A program made the translations under genes and the position numbers. Positions 1 to 5,485 of a stretch of 5,587 nucleotides of DNA are shown piece by piece. Positions within the stretch are counted from its first letter, which is position 1, and each line of letters opens with the position of its first letter. The notes below the pieces were generated by a model. That model was not told the DNA's origin, searched no databases, and saw only the letters and a list, made by a program, of their open reading frames with translations. The stretch is from positions 1 through 5,587 of the forward strand of contig JAILPU010000206.1 of NCBI GenBank assembly GCA_024699395.1. Direction: 5' to 3'. Source of the stretch: Lachnospiraceae bacterium. GTDB taxonomy: Bacteria; Bacillota; Clostridia; Lachnospirales; Lachnospiraceae.

Positions 1-90
1 GCCCCGACACCCGAAGCATCACATCATTTTGCGAAATCCGTAAAATCGCCATGCATCATATCGTATATGACATGCAGAAATCCGAATATA

Positions 91-121
91 ATAATAGGGT
101 CCGGTCCAATCGACCGGACCC
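91..121 (-). terminator. Intrinsic terminator of gap
   Basis: A perfect 10-bp inverted repeat (GGGTCCGGTC / GACCGGACCC, 97-106 and 112-121) encloses a 5-nt loop. Read on the minus strand it lies about 30 nt after the gap stop codon and is followed by TATTATTATATT, a T-rich tract. This is the form of a Rho-independent terminator for leftward transcription. On the plus strand the hairpin is followed by TTAGTCC, without a T-run, so it should act mainly for gap. Confidence 0.88.
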
Positions 122-151
122 TTAGTCCTAGACTTGATATATCAGTAACGA

Positions 152-1153
152 TTAAGCAAGCTCTGAGAAGTACTTAATTGTACGAACCATCTGAGATGTG
201 TAGCTGTTTTCGTTATCATACCATGAAACAACCTGTACAAGGTTATCCTCACCAACCATTGTCTGGGTAGCATCGAAGATTGAACCATAAGTTGATCCTA
301 CGATATCGCTTGATACGATCTCATCCTCGTTGTAACCGAATGACTCTGTAGCTGCTGCTTTCATAGCTGCGTTGATCTCTTCCTTAGTTACGCTCTTCTC
401 TACAGTAGCAACAAGGATTGTTGTAGAACCTGTAGGGGTAGGAACACGCTGTGCAGAACCGATGAGCTTTCCGTTAAGCTCAGGGATAACAAGGCCGATT
501 GCCTTTGCAGCACCTGTTGAGTTGGGAACGATATTTACAGCACCTGCACGTGATCTTCTGAGGTCACCCTTTCTCTGAGGACCGTCAAGGATCATCTGAT
601 CACCTGTGTAAGCGTGAATTGTGCTCATGATACCGGACTTGATTCCAGCGAGATCGTTAAGAGCCTTAGCCATGGGAGCAAGGCAGTTTGTTGTACAAGA
701 AGCTGCTGAAATGATTGTATCGCTAGCCTTAAGAGTCTTGTGGTTAACGTTGTATACGATAGTAGGAAGATCATTACCTGCGGGAGCAGAGATAACAACC
801 TTACGAGCACCTGCATTGATGTGAGCCTGTGCCTTCTCCTTAGAAGTATAGAAGCCTGAGCACTCAAGAACTACGTCAATCTTAAGCTCTCCCCAAGGGC
901 AATTGTTTGCATCGGGCTCTTTGTAGATCTTAAGGGTCTTACCATCAACTGTGATGGAATCCTCGCCTGCTGATACAGTGTCAGCCAAAGCGTACTTACC
1001 CTGTGATGAATCATACTTCAAAAGATGTGCAAGCATCTTAGGGCTTGTGAGATCGTTGATTGCTACTACTTCATAACCTTCTGCACCAAACATCTGTCTG
1101 AATGCAAGACGACCGATACGGCCGAATCCATTGATTGCTACTCTTACTGCCAT
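152..1153 (-). CDS. gap: Glyceraldehyde-3-phosphate dehydrogenase, type I
   Basis: Cytosolic glycolytic enzyme that oxidises glyceraldehyde-3-phosphate with NAD+ and phosphate to 1,3-bisphosphoglycerate, acting as a homotetramer. The 333-aa length is normal for the family. Visible motifs: the Rossmann dinucleotide loop NGFGRIGR (residues 8-15), Asp34 in AINDL, as in NAD-specific forms, the active-site signature SCTTNC (152-157) with catalytic Cys153, His180 in STIHAYT, the phosphate-binding [11 protein letters not shown] with Arg236, and the C-terminal SWYDNENSY. The ATG is preceded by a perfect AGGAGG (1162-1167) at 8-nt spacing, which fixes the start. It appears monocistronic: its own terminator follows, and no pgk or tpi is seen in the window. 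The aspartate suggests a glycolytic, NAD-linked enzyme rather than an NADP-linked GapB; this is inference from the family. No frameshift or missing key residue was seen. Confidence 0.98.
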   Translation of the reverse strand: MAVRVAINGFGRIGRLAFRQMFGAEGYEVVAINDLTSPKMLAHLLKYDSSQGKYALADTVSAGEDSITVDGKTLKIYKEPDANNCPWGELKIDVVLECSGFYTSKEKAQAHINAGARKVVISAPAGNDLPTIVYNVNHKTLKASDTIISAASCTTNCLAPMAKALNDLAGIKSGIMSTIHAYTGDQMILDGPQRKGDLRRSRAGAVNIVPNSTGAAKAIGLVIPELNGKLIGSAQRVPTPTGSTTILVATVEKSVTKEEINAAMKAAATESFGYNEDEIVSSDIVGSTYGSIFDATQTMVGEDNLVQVVSWYDNENSYTSQMVRTIKYFSELA

Positions 1154-1182
1154 TTTAGATTCCTCCTAAAAATTGAATGTTT

Positions 1183-1212
1183 ATTATATTCCGGTCACGA
1201 CAGCTCTGTTTC
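1183..1212 (-). promoter_or_regulatory. Candidate gap promoter (proximal)
   Basis: A perfect minus-strand TATAAT (1183-1188) lies just upstream of the gap ribosome binding site. The -35 position at 18 bp holds GAAACA, only 3/6 to consensus, and there is no extended -10 TGn. If active it would yield a leader of roughly 23 nt. A highly expressed glycolytic gene would normally have a better -35, so this is weaker evidence than the hexamer match suggests. Confidence 0.3.
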
Positions 1213-1247
1213 ATACTGTCTGTATCCCTAGAAATTTCAACATACCC

Positions 1248-1276
1248 ATTCTACATAATTTTTGATGATAATTCAA
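1248..1276 (-). promoter_or_regulatory. Candidate gap promoter (distal)
   Basis: On the minus strand, TTGAAT (1271-1276; 4/6 to TTGACA) is separated by exactly 17 bp from TAGAAT (1248-1253; 5/6 to TATAAT). Transcription would begin near 1241, giving a leader of about 87 nt before gap. A competing proximal candidate has a perfect TATAAT at 1183-1188 but only a weak GAAACA (1207-1212) at 18-bp spacing. Either or both may be used; the sequence alone does not decide. Confidence 0.45.
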
Positions 1277-1426
1277 GTAAAATTTGTTCCTGTTGCGTAT
1301 TTCGTATAATTTGAATGATTTGATATTATTTTGACAAGCATTTTTACATATAATTAACAAGAGAGCCACTTGCATTCTTGTATAACATTCGAAGCATTTC
1401 ACCACTTTTAACACTTGATTTTAATT

Positions 1427-1452
1427 CCACATAATTGCAAAATATAATGTGG
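1427..1452. repeat. Imperfect palindrome in intergenic region
   Basis: CCACAT (1427-1432) is inverted as ATGTGG (1447-1452) around a 14-bp AT-rich centre. A TTGCAAAA direct repeat overlaps its core and recurs just outside. It could be an operator or a weak hairpin. There is no T-run after it on either strand that would make it a good terminator. No regulator family is assigned. Confidence 0.35.
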
Positions 1453-1482
1453 TTGCAAAAAAATGTAATATACATAACCATG

Positions 1483-1500
1483 TTGTGAATAATCAAACAA
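1483..1500. promoter_or_regulatory. Rex-operator-like sequence
   Basis: TTGTGAATAATCAAACAA compares with the known Firmicute Rex consensus TTGTGAAWWWWTTCACAA. The left half (TTGTGAA) is perfect, the four central bases are all A/T, and the right half matches at 4 of 7 positions. Rex is the NADH/NAD+-sensing repressor and is reported to control gap in some clostridia. Against it, the site lies about 210 bp from the best gap promoter and is not tied to a clear promoter for the plus-strand gene. One perfect half-site in AT-rich DNA can arise by chance. Confidence 0.25.
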
Positions 1501-1618
1501 TGATATGCGCCAACCATACATATTAGAATTAATAGCAAATAACAGATTCATTGGCAGCCGAAGCTGTATATAAACAAAATCCAAACAACAATTAACAGAA
1601 AGAACACGAGGAAACAAA

Positions 1619-2437
1619 ATGAGTATTTTATCCGATTGCCATATGCACTCCCACCACTCCGGGGACAGTGAAGCTCCCATGAAAGACATGATCGAGCAAA
1701 GCATAGCGCTTAATTTTAAAACCATCTGCTTTACGGAACATATGGATATGGATTTCGTTGAGTCTCCCGGCGTAACCAAGGAAACATTCCTGTTGGATGT
1801 GAATTCTTACCGCAAGGAACTTATGGAACTTAAGGATTTCTACTCCTCCAAGATAAAGGTTATTTTTGGTGTGGAAGTAGGGCTTCAGCCCCATATTGTC
1901 AAAGAAAACAGTACCTTTGTAAAAGAAAACAATTTCGATTTTGTAATCGGTTCCTCCCATCTTTGCAACAAAAAAGATCCCTATCTCGCCTCATTCTTCG
2001 AAAACAGGTCCGACGAAGAGGGATACAGGGAATATTTTGAATCCGAATATGATAATATACTGGTTAACGACTGTTTTGACGTGTACGGTCACCTGGATTA
2101 TGTGGTAAGATACGGTGCCTCAAAGGACACGAATTACTCTTATAATAAGTACAGCGATATATTCGATATGATACTTAAAGCACTTATTGAGCGCCAAAAG
2201 GGAATTGAAGTAAATACCAGCGGTCTTGCCAAAGGGTTAAGGAGTTTCCACCCTTCTATAGATGTCCTTAAAAGATATAAGGAACTGGGTGGAGAAATCC
2301 TCACTGTGGGAAGCGATGCACACAAGCCCGAAGCCATAGGATATGCTTTCGACAAAACCTGCGAACTCATTAAAGAATGCGGCTTTAATTACATCACCGT
2401 CTTTGAAAAACAAACTCCGAGTTTTGTAAAAATTTAA
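1619..2437 (+). CDS. hisJ: PHP-family histidinol-phosphatase (HisJ type)
   Basis: Predicted cytosolic metal-dependent phosphatase that dephosphorylates L-histidinol phosphate in histidine synthesis. The 272-aa length fits the family. PHP metal-site motifs appear in order: HMH (residues 8-10) in a DCHMHSHHSGDSEAP N-terminus typical of HisJ, TEHMD with His41, FGVEVG with Glu86, GSSHL with His114, YGHLDYVVRYG with His158 and Arg164, EVNTSGL (197-203), and VGSDAHKP with Asp233 and His235. All expected ligands are present, so it should be active. The ATG has a GAGGA (1608-1612) 6 nt upstream. It stands alone, not in a his operon, and is the only plus-strand gene here. Its TAA overlaps the stop of the convergent nrdR. 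PHP proteins of this type occasionally act on other phosphomonoesters, so the substrate is family inference. Confidence 0.88.
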   Translation: MSILSDCHMHSHHSGDSEAPMKDMIEQSIALNFKTICFTEHMDMDFVESPGVTKETFLLDVNSYRKELMELKDFYSSKIKVIFGVEVGLQPHIVKENSTFVKENNFDFVIGSSHLCNKKDPYLASFFENRSDEEGYREYFESEYDNILVNDCFDVYGHLDYVVRYGASKDTNYSYNKYSDIFDMILKALIERQKGIEVNTSGLAKGLRSFHPSIDVLKRYKELGGEILTVGSDAHKPEAIGYAFDKTCELIKECGFNYITVFEKQTPSFVKI

Positions 2438-2883
2438 CTCAAAACCTTCTTAAGTTCGTCCATAAATGTATTAACATCTTTAAATTCCCGGTAAACCGAT
2501 GCAAATCTAACATATGCAACGGCATCCAGATCCTTGAGCTTATTCATCACAAGCTCTCCGATAACCTGGCTGGGAATTTCTTTTTCTTCCATATTAAAGA
2601 CTTCGTTCTCAACCTCATCCACAATACTTGTAATTTCCTTTGCACTTACAGGTCTCTTGTGGCAGGCCCTTAAAACACCGGCTTCTATCTTGGCACGGTC
2701 GTAAGTCTCTCTGTTGTCATCTTTCTTAACTATAATAAGAGGAATGGTCTCTATTTTTTCATATGTGGTAAAACGCTTTCCGCAATCATCACAGACTCTG
2801 CGTCTCCTGATGGAGCTGTTGTCATCCGCCGGTCTGGAATCGATAACCCTCGTATTTTCATGTGAACAATAAGGACACTTCAT
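2434..2883 (-). CDS. nrdR: Transcriptional repressor NrdR
   Basis: Zinc- and (d)ATP-binding repressor that binds NrdR boxes upstream of ribonucleotide reductase genes and lowers their expression when dATP is high. The 149-aa length is typical. The N-terminal zinc ribbon uses Cys3, Cys6, Cys31 and Cys34 (MKCPYC ... CDDCGKRF), with the basic RRRRVC stretch at 26-31 in the DNA-binding part. An ATP-cone follows from about residue 48 (PLIIVKKDDNRETYDRAKI), ending in the conserved AYVRFASVYREF. The ATG is preceded by GGGAGGA at 8-nt spacing. A consensus promoter lies upstream. No nrd genes and no obvious NrdR box are in the window, so its targets are elsewhere. In many Firmicutes nrdR lies in the ftsZ-distal region, which agrees with its place here. 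Confidence 0.96.
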   Translation of the reverse strand: MKCPYCSHENTRVIDSRPADDNSSIRRRRVCDDCGKRFTTYEKIETIPLIIVKKDDNRETYDRAKIEAGVLRACHKRPVSAKEITSIVDEVENEVFNMEEKEIPSQVIGELVMNKLKDLDAVAYVRFASVYREFKDVNTFMDELKKVLS

Positions 2884-2980
2884 TTTATTTTCCTCCCATA
2901 TATGACAACTATTTTATATAAATCAAAATCGATTCATTCAATATAATTCAGCTTTAAAACGCCGGACGTACCTAACGTTC

Positions 2981-3009
2981 ATTATAGAATAATCTGACAA
3001 TCATGTCAA
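2981..3009 (-). promoter_or_regulatory. Consensus sigma-A promoter for nrdR
   Basis: The minus strand reads TTGACA (3004-3009), exactly 17 bp, then TATAAT (2981-2986): 12 of 12 consensus bases at ideal spacing. Transcription should start near 2974, giving a leader of about 90 nt. It lies only about 25 bp beyond the stop of the upstream VanZ-like gene. A weaker second candidate inside the leader is TTGAAT (2936-2941), 17 bp, TATAAA (2913-2918). Confidence 0.85.
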
Positions 3010-3019
3010 ATTACTGTCA
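2995..3019. promoter_or_regulatory. Inverted and direct TGTCA elements at the nrdR -35
   Basis: TGACA (2995-2999) and TGTCA (3004-3008) form a 5-bp inverted repeat with a 4-bp spacer that covers the -35 hexamer of the nrdR promoter. A further TGTCA (3015-3019) lies 11 bp, about one helical turn, from the second. A protein bound here would block RNA polymerase, so a repressor operator is possible. The sequence does not fit the NrdR-box consensus, so autoregulation is not supported. Part of the inverted repeat is the -35 hexamer itself, which weakens the case. Confidence 0.3.
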
Positions 3020-3033
3020 CTGCTTGTCCCCCA

Positions 3034-3594
3034 TTAGCTGTTGGTTTCTTCTTCCACGTCATCGTCCAATTTCTTCATCATCAAAGAGGGTAAAAACAGG
3101 ATTCCCCAAATAATCCATCCCAAGAATCCACCCAGCACATTCATGAGAAGATCGTCCACCTGGGCATACCCTCTTTTCATAAAAAACTGGCAAAATTCCA
3201 CTGCAAAACTCACAAAAAAAGAAAAGAAAACAGTGGCAAAAATGTTTCTCCATCCCTTTCCGATAAGAGGGAAAAAGATTCCCAAAGGAACAAAAAGAAG
3301 AATGTTTTCTATATGATATGCATTTTTTCTGTCGTTGGTCCCCATATCCTTCAAAATCGAAAGATCGTATCGCATTAAAGACGACGTCTCCCTGCAAAAA
3401 AGTGTTATATGAAGTATGACACCGACATATACCAACGTAAGTACAATACCCATGACCATGAGTGCTTTAGTATTTTTCTTTCTCATAAAGAAGCAAAGAA
3501 AAAACATAAACACACATACAGGGATAAGTCCCTGCAAAACCAAAGGCATATGCATTACAGTCTGTGTAATATCCCTAATTATAAGATCAACCAT
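3034..3594 (-). CDS. VanZ-like family integral membrane protein
   Basis: Predicted membrane protein of the VanZ-like family, named after the teicoplanin-resistance accessory protein. The biochemical role of most members is unknown. I start it at the ATG at 3592-3594 (186 aa). The longer open frame begins with TTG and would overlap the upstream gene by 59 nt; this ATG overlaps its stop by only 8 nt (ATGGTTGA), typical of translational coupling. The Shine-Dalgarno is weak (GGGATAAG). About five hydrophobic segments are visible. Family hallmarks: ENILLFVPLG (about 96-105), VEFCQFF with Glu133 and Gln136, and QVDDLLMNVLGG with Asp147-Asp148 and Asn152. The acidic tail DDDVEEETNS is probably cytoplasmic. 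It is likely co-transcribed with the 112-aa gene. No van genes are nearby, so a resistance role should not be assumed. Confidence 0.82.
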   Translation of the reverse strand: MVDLIIRDITQTVMHMPLVLQGLIPVCVFMFFLCFFMRKKNTKALMVMGIVLTLVYVGVILHITLFCRETSSLMRYDLSILKDMGTNDRKNAYHIENILLFVPLGIFFPLIGKGWRNIFATVFFSFFVSFAVEFCQFFMKRGYAQVDDLLMNVLGGFLGWIIWGILFLPSLMMKKLDDDVEEETNS

Positions 3595-3925
3595 TATACT
3601 TATCCCATTTATGCACAGCTGCATCCCATCTGGCTTTATCTTCAAAAAGTCTGTCGTTCATCCATCGAACGGCATCAGATATACCGTCTTCATCAAAGCT
3701 AAAAGTATTGCTCTCCTTCTCGGAATCCGGCGTGGTAAAAAAATTAAAGGGTTCCGGCCAGATTGTGGCTTTCAAAACCGTTTTCTTTATATCATTACCG
3801 TTCTCGTCTTTTTCCTCCGAAGTTTCTTCCCACTTTTCAAGCCTGTAGCGCATTCCGCTGTCGCTTCCGGTAAACTCCGATTTTTTCAAATATCCTATAT
3901 ATAAAATATCCTCAGTGTTAATCAT
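3587..3925 (-). CDS. Conserved-looking hypothetical protein, 112 aa
   Basis: I do not recognise this protein with confidence. It is acidic and soluble-looking, without signal peptide or membrane segment. Notable parts are YLKKSEFTGSDSGMRYRLEK near the start, an acidic EEKDENGND stretch, then ATIWPEPFNFFTTPDSEKE and a tryptophan-rich C-terminus (AVRWMNDRL, ARWDAAVHKWDKY). The ordered aromatic motifs and the close overlap with the VanZ-like gene support a real gene. The start is uncertain: the ATG at 3923-3925 has no Shine-Dalgarno, and a minus-strand TATAAT (3933-3938) sits only 7 nt before it, which would make the message leaderless if that hexamer is a -10. A TTG at codon 13 preceded by AGGA is an alternative. 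Its upstream region carries the tandem hairpin array. No function is proposed. Confidence 0.7.
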   Translation of the reverse strand: MINTEDILYIGYLKKSEFTGSDSGMRYRLEKWEETSEEKDENGNDIKKTVLKATIWPEPFNFFTTPDSEKESNTFSFDEDGISDAVRWMNDRLFEDKARWDAAVHKWDKYNG

Positions 3926-3938
3926 ATTTTTAATTATA

Positions 3939-4149
3939 CCCCCACACTCTTTACGTCGATGTGGGTTATTCGATTACTGTCCTATTTTTAAATCACCCCC
4001 ACACTCTTTACTCGATGTGGGTTATTCGATTACTGTCATATTTTTAAATCACCCTCACACTCTTTACGTCGATGTGGGTTATTCGATTACTGTCATATTT
4101 ATCGCACCTATGCACTCATTATGTCGATGCGTTGGCGCTTATTTATCTG
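3939..4149. repeat. Intergenic tandem array of ~56-bp hairpin units
   Basis: Three near-identical units and one diverged unit stand head to tail: 3939-3995 (57 bp), 3996-4051 (56 bp), 4052-4106 (55 bp) and 4107 to about 4149. Units 1 and 2 differ by one substitution and one missing base; unit 3 diverges only near its end. Each contains CCCACA and TGTGGG (or variants) around a 12-13-nt loop, followed by TTATTCGATTACTGTCAT and an A/T-rich tail. In unit 3 a C-to-T change keeps a G·T pair. In unit 4 the A-T pair becomes G-C and most flanking pairs persist, so the stem seems to be maintained. The array fills the gap between the ftsZ terminator and the 112-aa gene. It is not a CRISPR: repeats abut and there are no unique spacers. 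Confidence 0.85.
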
Positions 4150-4154
4150 ATTAT

Positions 4155-4187
4155 AAAAACGGGCATGTAACAAAAGCTACACGCCCG
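4155..4187 (-). terminator. Intrinsic terminator of ftsZ
   Basis: On the minus strand, 7 nt after the ftsZ stop, CGGGCGTGTA (4178-4187) pairs with TACATGCCCG (4160-4169). This is a 10-bp stem with one G·U wobble and an 8-nt loop, followed immediately by TTTTT (4155-4159). It is a classic Rho-independent terminator, so ftsZ transcription should largely end before the repeat array and the downstream genes. Confidence 0.92.
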
Positions 4188-4193
4188 CATCCA

Positions 4194-5387
4194 TTACATA
4201 TTCTTTTGCAAAAATGAAGGAATCTTCAAGGAGCCTTCCTTTATATTGCTGGAAATATCAATAGGCTTCTTAATATCCTTGATAACAGGCTTTACTGTCT
4301 CGTGACCTTCTCTGGCTGCCTGTGTATGCTCGGCTACGGCAGCTGCGAAATCAGGCCTTTCTCCGCTGTTCTGAGGAGTGTTGAAAGGATTTCGTCTCAG
4401 ATAAGGATTTGCTTTGGTTCCCTTTAAACCGATAGTGGGATCCTCAAGACCTGTTGCGATAACCGTTATGCTACAGGTATCAGGCTCGGTGCCGGTATAC
4501 TGGGCGCCGAATATAAGGTTGACATTGTCTCCCACAAGTTCCTGCAGATACTGGGAAGCATCGGCAACATCTCCGAGAGTAACATCACCGGATACATTAA
4601 GAATGATATCTGTGGATCCGCTGATAGTGGTCTCAAGCAAAGGTGACTCGGCAGCAATCTTAACAGCCTCAAGCGCCTTATCGTCTCCTTTACCAACACC
4701 GATACCGATGTGAGCCACGCCCTTGTCACGCATAACCGTCTGGATATCCGCAAAGTCAAGGTTAAGAAGTCCGGGAACATTGATAAGATCGGTAATTCCC
4801 TGAACAGACTGTCTCAATACCTCATCGGCCTTCTTCAATGCCTCGGGCATTGTAGTTCTCTTGTCAACTATCTCAAGAAGCTTATCGTTGGGAATAACGA
4901 TAAGAGTATCTACATTGTCTCTGATTCTGGAAATTCCACCTAAGGCATTCTCCATACGAACCTTTGCCTCAAATCTGAAAGGCTTCGTAACGATACCTAC
5001 TGTAAGGATTCCCATCTCCTTGGCAATCTTGGCAACAACGGGAGCTGCACCTGTTCCGGTTCCGCCACCCATTCCACAGGTAACGAATACCATGTCAGCG
5101 CCCTCAAGAGCAGCCTGAATATCTTCAGCACTCTCCTCGGCAGCCTTCTCACCGATTTCAGGCTTGGCACCTGCGCCAAGACCCTTTGTTAATTTTTCAC
5201 CTATCTGTAACAGTTTGGGAGCTTTACATAACATAAGAGCCTGCTGATCGGTATTGATACCGATAAAATCAACTCCTACTATATTCTCTTCCACCATTCT
5301 GTTGACCGCATTATTTCCTGCACCGCCGACTCCGACAACGATTATTTTTGCCGCAGAAGCGTCTTCATTGGTCTTTATCTCAAGCAA
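4194..5387 (-). CDS. ftsZ: Cell division protein FtsZ
   Basis: Tubulin-like GTPase that polymerises into the Z-ring at midcell and recruits the divisome. I place the start at TTG 5385-5387, giving 397 aa ([11 protein letters not shown]...). A perfect AAGGAGG (5396-5402) lies 8 nt upstream of it. The ATGs at 5403-5405 and 5424-5426 are in frame, but choosing them would put this ribosome site inside the coding region and add an atypical N-terminus. Visible motifs: the GVGGAGNN loop (19-26), NTDQQAL (45-51), the tubulin signature GGGTGTG (107-113), and the T7 synergy loop NLDFAD (209-214) with catalytic Asp211 and Asp214. A variable linker leads to the C-terminal peptide [10 protein letters not shown], which binds membrane tethers and partners. 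Probable ftsQ precedes it; ftsA does not. It has its own promoter and terminator. Confidence 0.97.
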   Translation of the reverse strand: MLEIKTNEDASAAKIIVVGVGGAGNNAVNRMVEENIVGVDFIGINTDQQALMLCKAPKLLQIGEKLTKGLGAGAKPEIGEKAAEESAEDIQAALEGADMVFVTCGMGGGTGTGAAPVVAKIAKEMGILTVGIVTKPFRFEAKVRMENALGGISRIRDNVDTLIVIPNDKLLEIVDKRTTMPEALKKADEVLRQSVQGITDLINVPGLLNLDFADIQTVMRDKGVAHIGIGVGKGDDKALEAVKIAAESPLLETTISGSTDIILNVSGDVTLGDVADASQYLQELVGDNVNLIFGAQYTGTEPDTCSITVIATGLEDPTIGLKGTKANPYLRRNPFNTPQNSGERPDFAAAVAEHTQAAREGHETVKPVIKDIKKPIDISSNIKEGSLKIPSFLQKNM

Positions 5388-5395
5388 AGCTAAAA

Positions 5396-5402
5396 CCTCC
5401 TT
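5396..5402 (-). promoter_or_regulatory. Shine-Dalgarno that sets the ftsZ TTG start
   Basis: Minus-strand AAGGAGG, near-perfectly complementary to the 16S rRNA 3' end, is 8 nt from the TTG at 5385-5387. The two upstream in-frame ATGs lie before or directly against this site, and neither has a comparable ribosome binding site of its own. This favours the TTG start. Confidence 0.85.
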
Positions 5403-5443
5403 CATAGCTAAAGCTCTAATCCGCATAAAACTTCACATAGACT

Positions 5444-5472
5444 ATCATATAATCATTTTTGAAAATTATCAA
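5444..5472 (-). promoter_or_regulatory. Sigma-A promoter for ftsZ
   Basis: On the minus strand, TTGATA (5467-5472; 5/6) is followed by exactly 17 bp and TATGAT (5444-5449; 5/6). It sits in the space between the ftsQ stop and ftsZ. Transcription would start near 5437 and give a leader of about 50 nt. It would let ftsZ be expressed apart from the upstream division genes; read-through from ftsQ is also possible, as no terminator is seen between them. Confidence 0.72.
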
Positions 5473-5485
5473 CCAGTTTTTTCGC

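Larger units (their letters stand above)
1154..1618. other. AT-rich divergent intergenic region
   Basis: This 465-bp stretch lies between the gap and hisJ starts and has no convincing gene. Short open frames here lack ribosome binding sites and recognisable protein character. It holds the gap leader and candidate promoters, an imperfect palindrome at 1427-1452, the octamer TTGCAAAA twice 18 bp apart (1435-1442 and 1453-1460), and a Rex-like sequence at 1483-1500. For the plus-strand gene I see no good promoter. A weak possibility is TTCATT (1547-1552), 16 bp, TATAAA (1569-1574). No riboswitch or T-box architecture was recognised. Confidence 0.6.

Noticed and set aside
1331..1354. Plus-strand TTGACA (1331-1336) and TATAAT (1349-1354) as a hisJ promoter
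   Set aside because: Both hexamers are perfect but only 12 bp apart, too close for sigma-A. Other pairings at 16-18 bp match poorly. The region is AT-rich, so stray hexamers are expected.
1241..1360. CcpA cre site or a riboswitch in the gap leader
   Set aside because: No match to a cre consensus and no recognisable conserved riboswitch core. The only pairing in the leader is a short GACAG/CTGTC stem.
1408..1779. Minus-strand open frame of 123 codons overlapping the hisJ start
   Set aside because: No ribosome binding site or recognisable motif. It is cysteine- and methionine-rich shadow translation of AT-rich intergenic DNA and of the hisJ antisense strand.
2884..3033. NrdR box (autoregulation) upstream of nrdR
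   Set aside because: No sequence close to the ACACWATATATWGTGT-type box was seen. The TGACA/TGTCA elements do not match it.
3595..3645. Longer VanZ-like protein starting at TTG 3643-3645 or ATG 3622-3624
   Set aside because: These starts overlap the upstream gene by 59 or 38 nt and lack properly spaced ribosome sites. The ATG at 3592-3594 gives a short coupled overlap and a normal N-terminus.
3939..4149. CRISPR array
   Set aside because: The units are contiguous with a 55-57-bp period and have no unique spacers between constant repeats. No cas genes are nearby.
3915..4217. Plus-strand open frame of 100 codons across the repeat array, with repeated GYSITVIF peptides
   Set aside because: The peptide repetition only mirrors the DNA repeats. 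The missing base in unit 2 shifts the reading frame relative to unit 1, so the units do not encode one consistent peptide. It starts at GTG without a ribosome site and runs over the ftsZ terminator.
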